64,000 nucleotides of DNA from Muricea muricata (Eukaryota > Cnidaria > Anthozoa > Malacalcyonacea > Plexauridae). The stretch is taken from assembly GCA_963855995.1 (NCBI GenBank), contig OY979721.1:6055195-6119194 (forward strand), written 5' to 3'. The notes under the pieces were generated by a model. That model ran no database searches. It had not been told where the DNA came from and saw nothing but the letters and a program-made list of their open reading frames with translations. A program made the translations under genes and the position numbers. Below, one piece after another: positions 37,834-51,605 of the stretch (position 1 is its first letter; each line of letters starts with the position of its first letter).

Positions 37834-39640
37834 GCAATGATGTACTGCAAACACGGACTTAAAAGAGACCTTCTAAATGGAAATAGCAGAAGTTAGCAAG
37901 TCGGGAATCATGTTTTCGGCGCTCAAACCATCGAGATGAGCGAAACAACACGTTGACAAGAGAAACCTATAACTTGCTTGTAAACTGAAAAGAAACGATC
38001 TTAGAACCATCAAAATCGTGTTTTAAGCGTTCTAGAAGCGATTTGAGCGTAAAAACATGCTCAAATAACCAACTTAAAATTGCCGTTTTAAATCGATCAG
38101 GGCGACGTTTTAGAGCTTAAAATGAGGTTTTCAGTGCTAAAGTAAACGAGTTGAGCGCAATGATGTACTGCAATCACGGACCTAAAAGAGACTTTCTAAA
38201 TGGAAATTGCAGAACTTAGCATGTCGGGAATCATGTTTTCGGCGCTCAAACCATCGAGATGATAGGAATGACATGTTGAAATGAGAAACCTATAACTTGG
38301 TTGTAAACTGAAAAGAAACGATCTTAGAACCATCAAAATCACGTTTTAGGCGTTCTAGAAGCGATTTGAGCTTAAAAACATGCTCAAATAACCAACTAAA
38401 AATTGCCGTTTTAAATCGATCAGGGCGACGTTTTAGAGCTTAAAATGAGGTTTTCAGTGCTAATGTGAACGAGTTGAGCGCAATGATGTACTGCAATCAC
38501 GGACCTAAAAGAGACTTTCTAAATGGAAATAGCAGAACTTAGCAAGTCGGGAATCATGTTTTCGGCGCTCAAACCATCGACAAGAGCAAAATAACACGTT
38601 GACATTAAAAACCTATAACTTGCTTGTAGACTGAAAAGAAACGATCTTAGAACCATCAAAATTGCGTTTTAAGCATTCTAGAAGCGATTTGAGCGTAAAA
38701 ATATGCTCAAATCACCAACTAAAAATCGCCGTTTTAAATCGATCAGGGCGACGTTTTAGAGCTTAAAATGCAGTTTTCAGTGCTAAAGTGAACGAGTTGA
38801 GCGCAATGATGTACTGCAAACACGGACTTAAAAGAGACCTTCTAAATGGAAATAGCAGAAGTTAGCAAGTCGGGAATCATGTTTTCGGCGCTCAAACCAT
38901 CGAGATGAGCGAAACAACACGTTGACAAGAGAAACCTATAACTTGCTTGTAAACTGAAAAGAAACGATCTTAGAACCATCAAAATCGTGTTTTAAGCGTT
39001 CTAGAAGCGATTTGAGCGTAAAAACATGCTCAAATAACCAACTTAAAATTGCCGTTTTAAATCGATCAGGGCGACGTTTTAGAGCTTAAAATGAGGTTTT
39101 CAGTGCTAAAGTAAACGAGTTGAGCGCAATGATGTACTGCAATCACGGACCTAAAAGAGACTTTCTAAATGGAAATTGCAGAACTTAGCATGTCGGGAAT
39201 CATGTTTTCGGCGCTCAAACCATCGAGATGATAGGAATGACATGTTGAAATGAGAAACCTATAACTTGGTTGTAAACTGAAAAGAAACGATCTTAGAACC
39301 ATCAAAATCACGTTTTAGGCGTTCTAGAAGCGATTTGAGCGTAAAAACATGCTCAAATAACCAACTAAAAATTGCAGTTTTAAATCGATCAGGGCGACGT
39401 TTTAGAGCTTAAAATGAGGTTTTCAGTGCTAATGTGAACGAGTTGAGCGCAATGATGTACTGCAATCACGGACCTAAAAGAGACTTTCTAAATGGAAATA
39501 GCAGAACTTAGCAAGTCGGGAATCATGTTTTCGGCGCTCAAACCATCGACAAGAGCAAAATAACACGTTGACATTAAAAACCTATAACTTGCTTGTAGAC
39601 TGAAAAGAAACGATCTTAGAACCATCAAAATTGCGTTTTA
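37803..39640. repeat. Tandem trimer (969-bp offset)
   Basis: Copies are at about 37,803-38,771 and 38,772-39,640. AGTAAACG occurs at 38,141 and 39,110, exactly 3 x 323 apart. Each copy is a GCAGTTTTCAG/AAACACGG monomer, a GTAAACGAG/GATAGGAATG monomer and a GCTAATG/GACAAGAGC monomer. Private differences are GAGCTTAAAAAC (copy 1) against GAGCGTAAAAAC, ATTGCAGTTTT in copy 2, and GCGTTTTAGAAG in copy 2. Confidence 0.85.
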
Positions 39641-41791
39641 AGCGTTTTAGAAGCGATTTGAGCGTAAAAACATGCTCAAATCACCAACTAAAAATCGCCG
39701 TTTTAAATCGATCAGGGCGACGTTTTAGAGCTTAAAATGAGGTTTTCAGGGCAAAAGTGAACGAGTTGAGCGCAATGATGTACTGCAATCACGGACCTAA
39801 AAGAGACTTTCTAAATGGAAATTGCAGAACTTAGCAAGTCGGGAATCATGTTTTCGGCGCTCAAACCATCGACAAGAGCAAAAAACACGTTGACATTAAA
39901 AACCTTTAACTTGCTTGTAGACTGAAAAGAAACGATCTTAGAAACATCAAAATTGCGTTTTAAGCCTTCTAGAAGCGATTTGAGCGTAAAAACATGCTCA
40001 AATAACCAACTAAAAATCGCCGTTTTAAATCGATCAGGGCGACGTTTTAGAGCTTAAAATGAAGTTTTCAGTGATAAAGTGAACGAGTTGAGCGCAATGA
40101 TGTACTGAAATCACGGACTTAAAAGAGACCTTTTAAATTGAAATAGCAGAAGTTAGCAAGTCGGGAATCATGTTTTCGGCGCTCAAACCATCGAGATGAG
40201 CGAAATAACACGTTGACAAGAGAAACCTATAACTTGCTTGTAAACTGAAAAGAAACGATCTTAGAACCATCAAAATCACGTTTTAGACGTTCTAGAAGCG
40301 ATTTGAGCGTAAAAACATGCTCAAATAACCAACTAAAAATTGCCGTTTTAAATCGACCAGGGCGACGTTTTAGAGCTTAAAATGAGGTTTTCAGTGCTAA
40401 TGTGAACGAGTTGAGCGCAATGATGTACTGCAATCACTGACCTAAAAGAGACTTTCTAAATGGAAATTGCAGAACTTAGCAAGTCGGGAATCATGTTTTC
40501 GGCGCTCAAACCATCGACAAGAGCAAAAAACACGTTGACATTAAAAACCTTTAACTTGCTTGTAGACTGACAAGAAACGATCTTAGAACCATCAAAATTG
40601 CGTTTTAAGCCTTCTAGAAGCGATTTAAGCGTAAAAACATGCTCAAATCACCAATTAAAAATCGCCGTTTTAAATCGATCAGGGCGACGTTTTAGAGCTT
40701 AAAATGAAGTTTTCAGTGCTAAAGTGAACGAGTTGAGTGCAATGATGTACTGAAATCACGGACTTAAAAGAGACCTTCTAAATGGAAATAGCAGAAGTTA
40801 GCAAGTCGGGAATCATGTTTTCGGCGCTCAAACCATCGAGATGAGCGAAATAACACGTTGACAACAGAAACCTATAACTTGCTTGTAAACTGAAAAGAAA
40901 CGATCTTAGAACCATCAAAATCACGTTTTAGACGTTCTAGAAGCGATTTGAGCGTAAAAACATGCTCAAATAACCAACTAAAAATTGCCGTTTTAAATCG
41001 ACCAGGGCGACGTTTTAGAGCTTAAAATGAGGTTTTCAGTGCTAATGTGAACGAGTTGAGCGCAATGATGTACTGCAATCACTGACCTAAAAGAGACTTT
41101 CTAAATGGAAATTGCAGAACTTAGCAAGTCGGGAATCATGTTTTCGGCGCTCAAACCATCGACAAGAGCAAAAAACACGTTGACATTAAAAACCTTTAAC
41201 TTGCTTGTAGACTGACAAGAAACGATCTTAGAACCATCAAAATTGCGTTTTAAGCCTTCTAGAAGCGATTTAAGCGTAAAAACATGCTCAAATCACCAAT
41301 TAAAAATCGCCGTTTTAAATCGATCAGGGCGACGTTTTAGAGCTTAAAATGAAGTTTTCAGTGCTAAAGTGAACGAGTTGAGCGCAATGATGTACTGAAA
41401 TCACGGACTTAAAAGAGACCTTCTAAATGGAAATAGCAGAAGTTAGCAAGTCGGGAATCATGTTTTCGGCGCTCAAACCATCGAGATGAGCGAAATAACA
41501 CGTTGACAACAGAAACCTATAACTTGCTTGTAAACTGAAAAGAAACGATCTTAGAACCATCAAAATCACGTTTTAGACGTTCTAGAAGCGATTTGAGCGT
41601 AAAAACATGCTCAAATAACCAACTAAAAATTGCCGTTTTAAATCGACCAGGGCGACGTTTTAGAGCTTAAAATGAGGTTTTCAGTGCTAATGTGAACGAG
41701 TTGAGCGCAATGATGTACTGCAATCACTGACCTAAAAGAGACTTTCTAAATGGAAATTGCAGAACTTAGCAAGTCGGGAATCATGTTTTCG
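39641..41791. repeat. Tandem 645-bp dimers (start words at 40,050, 40,695 and 41,340)
   Basis: After a CAGGGCAAAAG monomer (39.73-40.05 kb), a dimer repeats with starts 645 bp apart. It consists of a GAAGTTTTCAG/GTACTGAAATCAC monomer and a GCTAATG/AATCACTGACC monomer. The latter carries the GCAAAAAACACG single-base deletion, hence 645 rather than 646. In the third dimer the deletion-bearing half is replaced by GATAGGAATG sequence at about 41,792. The dimers also share GACCAGGGCG and TTTAGACGTTC; the second and third share CAACAGAAACC, where the first has CAAGAGAAACC. Confidence 0.85.
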
Positions 41792-44700
41792 GCGCTCAAA
41801 CCATCGAGATGATAGGAATGACATGTTGAAATGAGAAACCTATAACTTGGTTGTAAACTGAAAAGAAACGATCTTAGAACCATCAAAATCACGTTTTAGG
41901 CGTTCTAGAAGCGATTTGAGCGTAAAAACATGCTCAAATAACCAACTAAAAATTGCCGTTTTAAATCGATCAGGGCGACGTTTTAGAGCTTAAAATGAGG
42001 TTTTCAGTGCTAATGTGAACGAGTTGAGCGCAATGAAGTACTGCAATCACGGACCTAAAAGAGACTTTCTAAATGGAAATTGCAGAACTTAGCATGTCGG
42101 GAATCATGTTTTCGGCGCTCAAACCATCGAGATGATAGGAATGACATGTTGAAATGAGAAACCTATAACTTGGTTGTAAACTGAAAAGAAACGATCTTAG
42201 AACCATCAAAATCACGTTTTACGCGTTCTAGAAGCGATTTGAGCGTAAAAACATGCTCAAATAACCAACTAAAAATTGCCGTTTTAAATCGATCAGGGCG
42301 ACGTTTTAGAGCTTAAAATGAGGTTTTCAGTGCTAATGTGAACGAGTTGAGCGCAATGAAGTACTGCAATCACGGACCTAAAAGAGACTTTCTAAATGGA
42401 AATAGCAGAACTTAGCAAGTCGGGAATCATGTTTTCGGCGCTCAAACCATCGACAAGAGCAAAATAACACGTTGACATTAAAAACCTATAACTTGCTTGT
42501 AGACTGAAAAGAAACGATCTTAGAACCATCAAAATTGAGTTTTAAGCGTTCTAGAAGCGATTTGAGCGTAAAAACATGCTCAAATCACCAACTAAAAATC
42601 GCCGTTTTAAATCGATCAGGGCGACATTTTAGAGCTTAAAATGAGGTTTTCAGGGCAAAAGTGAACGAGTTGAGCGCAATGATGTACTGCAATCACGGAC
42701 CTAAAAGAGACTTTCTAAATGGAAATTGCAGAACTTAGCAAGTCGGGAATCATGTTTTCGGCGCTCAAACCATCGAGATGATAGGAATGACATGTTGAAA
42801 TGAGAAACCTATAACTTGGTTGTAAACTGAAAAGAAAAAAACTTAGAACCATCAAAATCACGTTTTAGGCGTTCTAGAAGCGATTTGAGCGTAAAAACAT
42901 GCTCAAATAACCAACTACAAATTGCCGTTTTAAATCGATCAGGGCGACGTTTTAGAGCTTAAAATGAGGTTTTCAGTGCTAATGTGAACGAGTTGAGCGC
43001 AATGATGTACTGCAATCACGGACCTAAAAGAGACTTTCTAAATGGAAATAGCAGAACTTAGCAAGTCGGGAATCATGTTTTCGGCGCTCAAACCAACGAC
43101 AAGAGCAAAATAACACGTTGACATTAAAAACCTATAACTTGCTTGTAGACTGAAAAGAAACGATCTTAGAACCATCAAAATTGAGTTTTAAGCGTTCTAG
43201 AAGCGATTTGAGCGTAAAAACATGCTCAAATCACCAACTAAAAATCGCCGTTTTAAATCGATCAGGGCGACGTTTTAGAGCTTAAAATGATGTTTTCAGT
43301 GCTAAAGTGAACGAGTTGAGCGCAATGATGTACTGCAATCACGGACTTAAAAGAGACCTTCTAAATAAAAATAGCAGAAGTTAGCAAGTCGGGAATCATG
43401 TTTTCGGCGCTCAAACCATCGAGATGAGCGAAATAACACGTTGACAAGAGAGACCTATAACTTGCTTGTAAACTGAAAAGAAACGATCTTAGAACCATCA
43501 AAATCACGTTTTAGGCGTTCTAGAAGCGATTTGAGCGTAAAAACATGCTCAAATAACCAAATAAAAATTGCCGTTTTAAATCGATCAGGGCGACGTTTTA
43601 GAGCTTAAAATGAGGTTTTCAGGGCAAAAGTGAACGAGTTGAGCGCAATGATGTACTGCAATCACGGACCTAAAAGAGACTTTCTAAATGGAAATTGCAG
43701 AACTTAGCAAGTCGGGAATCATGTTTTCGGCGCTCAAACCATCGAGATGATAGGAATGACATGTTGAAATGAGAAACCTATAACTTGGTTGTAAACTGAA
43801 AAGAAACGATCTTAGAACCATCAAAATCACGTTTTAGGCGTTCTAGAAGCGATTTGAGCGTAAAAACATGCTCAAATAACCAACTACAAATTGCCGTTTT
43901 AAATCGATCAGGGCGACGTTTTAGAGCTTAAAATGAGGTTTTCAGTGCTAATGTGAACGAGTTGAGCGCAATGATGTACTGCAATCACGGACCTAAAAGA
44001 GACTTTCTAAATGGAAATAGCAGAACTTAGCAAGTCGGGAATCATGTTTTCGGCGCTCAAACCATCGACAAGAGCAAAATAACACGTTGACATTAAAAAC
44101 CTATAACTTGCTTGTAGACTGAAAAGAAACGATCTTAGAACCATCAAAATTGAGTTTTAAGCGTTCTAGAAGCGATTTGAGCGTAAAAACATGCTCAAAT
44201 CACCAACTAAAAATCGCCGTTTTAAATCGATCAGGGCGACGTTTTAGAGCTTAAAATGATGTTTTCAGTGCTTAAGTGAACGAGTTGAGTGCAATGATGT
44301 ACTGCAATCACGGACTTAAAAGAGACCTTCTAAATGGAAATAGCAGAAGTTAGCAAGTCGGGAATCATGTTTTCGGCGCTCAAACCATCGAGATGAGCGA
44401 AATAACACGTTGACAAGAGAAACCTATAACTTGCTTGTAAACTAAAAAGAAACGATCTTAGAACCATCAAAATCACGTTTTAGGCGTTCTAGAAGCGATT
44501 TGAGCGTAAAAACATGCTCAAATAACCAACTAAAAATTGCCGTTTTAAATCGATCAGGGCGACGTTTTAGAGCTTAAAATGAGGTTTTCAGTGCTAATGT
44601 GAACGAGTTGAGCGCAATGATGTACTGCAATCACGGACCTAAAAGAGACTTTCTAAATGGAAATAGCAGAACTTAGCAAGTCGGGAATCATGTTTTCGGC

Positions 44701-46506
44701 GCTCAAACCATCGACAAGAGCAAAATAACACGTTGACATTAAAAACCTATAACTTGCTTGTAGACTGAAAAGAAACGATCTTAGAACCATCAAAATTGAG
44801 TTTTAAGCGTTCTAGAAATGATTTGAGCGTAAAAACATGCTCAAATCACCAACTAAAAATCGCCGTTTTAAATCGATCAGGGCGACGTTTTAGAGCTTAA
44901 AATGATGTTTTCAGTGCTAAAGTGAACGAGTTGAGCGCAATGATGTACTGCAATCACGGACTTAAAAGAGACCTTCTAAATGGAAATAGCAGAAGTTAGC
45001 AAGTCGGGAATCAGGTTTTCGGCGCTCAAACTATCGAGATGAGCGAAATAACACGTTGACAAGAAAAACCTATAACTTGCTTGTAAACTGAAAAGAAACG
45101 ATCTTAGAACCATCAAAATCACGTTTTAGGCGTTCTAGAAGCGATTTGAGCGTAAAAACATGCTCAAATAACCAACTAAAAATTGCCGTTTTAAATCGAT
45201 CAGGGCGACGTTTTAGAGCTTAAAATGAGGTTTTCAGTGCTAATGTGAACGAGTTGAGCGCAATGATGTACTGCAATCACGGACCTAAAACAGACTTTCT
45301 AAATGGAAATAGGAGAACTTAGCAAGTCGGGAATCATGTTTTCGGCGCTCAAACCATCGACAAGAGCAAAATAACACGTTGACATTAAAAACCTATAACT
45401 TGCTTGTAGACTGAAAAGAAACGATCTTAGAACCATCAAATTGCGTTTTAAGCCTTCTAGAAGCGATTTCAGCGTAAAAACATGCTCAAATCACCAATAA
45501 AAAATCGCCGTTTTAAATCGATCAGGGCGACGTTTTAGAGCTTAAAATGAAGTTTTCAGTGCTAAAGTGAACGAGTTGAGCGCAATAATGTACTGAAATC
45601 ACGGACTTAAAAGAGACCTTCTAAATGGAAATAGCAGAAGTTAGCAAGTCGGGAATCATGTTTTCGGCGATCAAACCATCGAGATGAGCGAAATAACACG
45701 TTGACAAGACAAACCTATAACTTGCTTGTAAACTGAAAAGAAACGATCTTAGAACCATCAAAATCGTGTTTTAAGCGTTCTAGAAGCGATTTGAGCGTAA
45801 AAACATGCTCAAATAACCAACTTAAAATTGCCGTTTTAAATCGATCAGGGCGACGTTTTAGAGCTTAAAATGACGTTTTCAGTGCTAAAGTAAACGAGTT
45901 GAGCGCAATGATGTACTGCAATCACGGACCTAAAAAAGACTTTCTAAATGGAAATTGCAGAACTTAGCATGTCGGGAATCATGTTTTCGGCGCTCAAACC
46001 ATCGAGATGATAGGAATGACATGTTGAAATGAGAAACCTATAACTTGGTTGTAAACTGAAAAGAAACGATCTTAGAACCATCAAAATCACGTTTTAGGCG
46101 TTCTAGAAGCGATTTGAGCGTAAAAACAAGCTCAAATAACCAACTAAAAATTGCCGTTTTAAATCGATCAGGACGACGTTTTAGAGCTTAAAATGAGGTT
46201 TTCAGTGCTAATGTGAACGAGTTGAGCGCAATGATGTACTGCAATCACGGACCTAAAAGAAACTTTCTAAATGGAAATAGCAGAACTTAGCAAGTCGGGA
46301 ATCATGTTTTCGCTGCTCAAACCATCGACAAGAGCAAAATAACACGTTGACATTAAAAACCTATAACTTGCTTGTAGACTGAAAAGAAACGATCTTAGAA
46401 CCATCAAAATTGCGTTTTAAGCGTTCTAGAAGCGATTTAAGCGTAAAAACATGCTCAAATCACCAATTAAAAATCGCCGTTTTAAATCGATCAGGGCGAC
46501 GTTTTA
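41340..46506. repeat. 16-monomer higher-order repeat, copy 1 (5,167 bp)
   Basis: Sixteen monomers repeated immediately as a tandem second copy. The offset of 5,167 is 16 x 323 minus one base, the missing base being at about 45,440 (CCATCAAATTGCG). Private markers in order: GAAAAAAACTT (42,834), CAACGACAAGAG, AAATAAAAATAGC, GAGAGACC, CCAAATAAAAATT, GTGCTTAAGTG, CTAGAAATGATTTG, ATCAGGTTTTCGG, AATAGGAGAAC, GCAATAATG, GGCGATCAAACC, AAACAAGCTC and GGACGACG. This is the longest and cleanest HOR of the window. Confidence 0.92.
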
Positions 46507-49500
46507 GAGCTTAAAATGAAGTTTTCAGTGCTAAAGTGAACGAGTTGAGCGCAATGATGTACTGAAATCACGGACTTAAAAGAGACCTTCTAAATATAAA
46601 TAGCAGAAGTTAGCAAGTCGGGAATCATGTTTTCGGCGCTCAAACCATCGAGATGAGCGAAATAACACGTTGACAACAGAAACCTATAACTTGCTTGTAA
46701 ACTGAAAAGAAACGATCTTAGAACCATCAAAATCACGTTTTAGACGTTCTAGAAGCGATTTGAGCGTAAAAACATGCTCAAATAACCAACTAAAAATTGC
46801 CGTTTTAAATCGACCAGGGCGACGTTTTAGAGCTTAAAATGAGGTTTTCAGTGCTAATGTGAACGAGTTGAGCGCAATGATGTACTGCAATCACTGACCT
46901 AAAAGAGACTTTCTAAATGGAAATTGCAGAACTTAGCAAGTCGGGAATCATGTTTTCGGCGCTCAAACCATCGAGATGATAGGAATGACATGTTGAAATG
47001 AGAAACCTATAACTTGGTTGTAAACTGAAAAGAAACGATCTTAGAACCATCAAAATCACGTTTTAGGCGTTCTAGAAGCGATTTGAGCGTAAAAACATGC
47101 TCAAATAACCAACTAAAAATTGCCGTTTTAAATCGATCAGGGCGACGTTTTAGAGCTTAAAATGATGTTTTCAGTGCTAATGTGAACGAGTTGAGCGCAA
47201 TGAAGTACTGCAATCACGGACCTAAAAGAGACTTTCTAAATGGAAATTGCAGAACTTAGCATGTCGGGAATCATGTTTTCGGCGCTCAAACCATCGAGAT
47301 GATAGGAATGACATGTTGAAATGAGAAACCTATAACTTGGTTGTAAACTGAAAAGAAACGATCTTAGAACCATCAAAATCACGTTTTAGGCGTTCTAGAA
47401 GCGATTTGAGCGTAAAAACATGCTCAAATAACCAACTAAAAATTGCCGTTTTAAATCGATCAGGGCGACGTTTTAGAGCTTAAAATGAGGTTTTCAGTGC
47501 TAATGTGAACGAGTTGAGCGCAATGAAGTACTGCAATCACGGACCTAAAAGAGACTTTCTAAATGGAAATAGCAGAACTTAGCAAGTCGGGAATCATGTT
47601 TTCGGCGCTCAAACCATCGACAAGAGCAAAATAACACGTTGACATTAAAAACCTATAACTTGCTTGTAGACTGAAAAGAAACGATCTTAGAACCATCAAA
47701 ATTGAGTTTTAAGCGTTCTAGAAGCGATTTGAGCGTAAAAACATGCTCAAATCACCAACTAAAAATCGCCGTTTTAAATCGATCAGGGCGACATTTTAGA
47801 GCTTAAAATGAGGTTTTCAGGGCAAAAGTGAACGAGTTGAGCGCAATGATGTACTGCAATCACGGACCTAAAAGAGACTTTCTAAATGGAAATTGCAGAA
47901 CTTAGCAAGTCGGGAATCATGTTTTCGGCGCTCAAACCATCGAGATGATAGGAATGACATGTTGAAATGAGAAACCTATAACTTGGTTGTAAACTGAAAA
48001 GAAAAAAACTTAGAACCATCAAAATCACGTTTTAGGCGTTCTAGAAGCGATTTGAGCGTAAAAACATGCTCAAATAACCAACTACAAATTGCCGTTTTAA
48101 ATCGATCAGGGCGACGTTTTAGAGCTTAAAATGAGGTTTTCAGTGCTAATGTGAACGAGTTGCGCGCAATGATGTACTGCAATCACGGACCTAAAAGAGA
48201 CTTTCTAAATGGAAATAGCAGAACTTAGCAAGTCGGGAATCATGTTTTCGGCGCTCAAACCAACGACAAGAGCAAAATAACACGTTGACATTAAAAACCT
48301 ATAACTTGCTTGTAGACTGAAAAGAAACGATCTTAGAACCATCAAAATTGAGTTTTAAGCGTTCTAGAAGCGATTTGAGCGTAAAAACATGCTCAAATCA
48401 CCAACTAAAAATCGCCGTTTTAAATCGATCAGGGCGACGTTTTAGAGCTTAAAATGATGTTTTCAGTGCTAAAGTGAACGAGTTGAGCGCAATGATGTAC
48501 TGCAATCACGGACTTAAAAGAGACCTTCTAAATAAAAATAGCAGAAGTTAGCAAGTCGGGAATCATGTTTTCGGCGCTCAAACCATCGAGATGAGCGAAA
48601 TAACACGTTGACAAGAGAGACCTATAACTTGCTTGTAAACTGAAAAGAAACGATCTTAGAACCATCAAAATCACGTTTTAGGCGTTCTACAAGCGATTTG
48701 AGCGTAAAAACATGCTCAAATAACCAAATAAAAATTGCCGTTTTAAATCGATCAGGGCGACGTTTTAGAGCTTAAAATGAGGTTTTCAGGGCAAAAGTGA
48801 ACGAGTTGAGCGCAATGATGTACTGCAATCACGGACCTAAAAGAGACTTTCTAAATGGAAATTGCAGAACTTAGCAAGTCGGGAATCATGTTTTCGGCGC
48901 TCAAACCATCGAGATGATAGGAATGACATGTTGAAATGAGAAACCTATAACTTGGTTGTAAACTGAAAAGAAACGATCTTAGAACCATCAAAATCACGTT
49001 TTAGGCGTTCTAGAAGCGATTTGAGCGTAAAAACATGCTCAAATAACCAACTACAAATTGCCGTTTTAAATCGATCAGGGCGACGTTTTAGAGCTTAAAA
49101 TGAGGTTTTCAGTGCTAATGTGAACGAGTTGAGCGCAATGATGTACTGCAATCACGGACCTAAAAGAGACTTTCTAAATGGAAATAGCAGAACTTAGCAA
49201 GTCGGGAATCATGTTTTCGGCGCTCAAACCATCGACAAGAGCAAAATAACACGTTGACATTAAAAACCTATAACTTGCTTGTAGACTGAAAAGAAACGAT
49301 CTTAGAACCATCAAAATTGAGTTTTAAGCGTTCTAGAAGCGATTTGAGCGTAAAAACATGCTCAAATCACCAACTAAAAATCGCCGTTTTAAATCGATCA
49401 GGGCGACGTTTTAGAGCTTAAAATGATGTTTTCAGTGCTTAAGTGAACGAGTTGAGTGCAATGATGTACTGCAATCACGGACTTAAAAGAGACCTTCTAA

Positions 49501-51605
49501 ATGGAAATAGCAGAAGTTAGCAAGTCGGGAATCATGTTTTCGGCGCTCAAACCATCGAGATGAGCGAAATAACACGTTGACAAGAGAAACCTATAACTTG
49601 CTTGTAAACTAAAAAGAAACGATCTTAGAACCATCAAAATCACGTTTTAGGCGTTCTAGAAGCGATTTGAGCGTAAAAACATGCTCAAATAACCAACTAA
49701 AAATTGCCGTTTTAAATCGATCAGGGCGACGTTTTAGAGCTTAAAATGAGGTTTTCAGTGCTAATGTGAACGAGTTGAGCGCAATGATGTACTGCAATCA
49801 CGGACCTAAAAGAGACTTTCTAAATGGAAATAGCAGAACTTAGCAAGTCGGGAATCATGTTTTCGGCGCTCAAACCATCGACAAGAGCAAAATAACACGT
49901 TGACATTAAAAACCTATAACTTGCTTGTAGACTGAAAAGAAACGATCTTAGAACCATCAAAATTGAGTTTTAAGCGTTCTAGAAATGATTTGAGCGTAAA
50001 AACATGCTCAAATCACCAACTAAAAATCGCCGTTTTAAATCGATCAGGGCGACGTTTTAGAGCTTAAAATGATGTTTTCAGTGCTAAAGTGAACGAGTTG
50101 AGCGCAATGATGTACTGCAATCACGGACTTAAAAGAGACCTTCTAAATGGAAATAGCAGAAGTTAGCAAGTCGGGAATCAGGTTTTCGGCGCTCAAACTA
50201 TCGAGATGAGCGAAATAACACGTTGACAAGAAAAACCTATAACTTGCTTGTAAACTGAAAAGAAACGATCTTAGAACCATCAAAATCACGTTTTAGGCGT
50301 TCTAGAAGCGATTTGAGCGTAAAAACATGCTCAAATAACCAACTAAAAATTGCCGTTTTAAATCGATCAGGGCGACGTTTTAGAGCTTAAAATGAGGTTT
50401 TCAGTGCTAATGTGAACGAGTTGAGCGCAATGATGTACTGCAATCACGGACCTAAAACAGACTTTCTAAATGGAAATAGGAGAACTTAGCAAGTCGGGAA
50501 TCATGTTTTCGGCGCTCAAACCATCGACAAGAGCAAAATAACACGTTGACATTAAAAACCTATAACTTGCTTGTAGACTGAAAAGAAACGATCTTAGAAC
50601 CATCAAATTGCGTTTTAAGCCTTCTAGAAGCGATTTCAGCGTAAAAACATGCTCAAATCACCAATAAAAAATCGCCGTTTTAAATCGATCAGGGCGACGT
50701 TTTAGAGCTTAAAATGAAGTTTTCAGTGCTAAAGTGAACGAGTTGAGCGCAATAATGTACTGAAATCACGGACTTAAAAGAGACCTTCTAAATGGAAATA
50801 GCAGAAGTTAGCAAGTCGGGAATCATGTTTTCGGCGATCAAACCATCGAGATGAGCGAAATAACACGTTGACAAGAGAAACCTATAACTTGCTTGTAAAC
50901 TGAAAAGAAACGATCTTAGAACCATCAAAATCGTGTTTTAAGCGTTCTAGAAGCGATTTGAGCGTAAAAACATGCTCAAATAACCAACTTAAAATTGCCG
51001 TTTTAAATCGATCAGGGCGACGTTTTAGAGCTTAAAATGACGTTTTCAGTGCTAAAGTAAACGAGTTGAGCGCAATGATGTACTGCAATCACGGACCTAA
51101 AAGAGACTTTCTAAATGGAAATTGCAGAACTTAGCATGTCGGGAATCATGTTTTCGGCGCTCAAACCATCGAGATGATAGGAATGACATGTTGAAATGAG
51201 AAACCTATAACTTGGTTGTAAACTGAAAAGAAACGATCTTAGAACCATCAAAATCACGTTTTAGGCGTTCTAGAAGCGATTTGAGCGTAAAAACAAGCTC
51301 AAATAACCAACTAAAAATTGCCGTTTTAAATCGATCAGGACGACGTTTTAGAGCTTAAAATGAGGTTTTCAGTGCTAATGTGAACGAGTTGAGCGCAATG
51401 ATGTACTGCAATCACGGACCTAAAAGAAACTTTCTAAATGGAAATAGCAGAACTTAGCAAGTCGGGAATCATGTTTTCGGTGCTCAAACCATCGACAAGA
51501 GCAAAATAACACGTTGACATTAAAAACCTATAACTTGCTTGTAGACTGAAAAGAAACGATCTTAGAACCATCAAAATTGCGTTTTAAGCGTTCTAGAAGC
51601 GATTT
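46507..51605. repeat. 16-monomer higher-order repeat, copy 2
   Basis: It carries all private markers of copy 1 in the same order, for example GAAAAAAACTT at 48,001, and the CCATCAAATTGCG deletion near 50,607. I counted about eight to ten differences over about 5.1 kb by eye. Among them are AAATATAAATAGC near 46,594, GATG against GAGG near 47,164, TTGCGCGC near 48,163, CTACAAGC near 48,687, and GGTGCTC against GCTGCTC near 51,480. This is roughly 99.8% identity. The copy ends near 51,605, where GATTTAAGC is replaced by GATTTGAGC and a CAGGGCAAAAG monomer follows. Confidence 0.92.
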
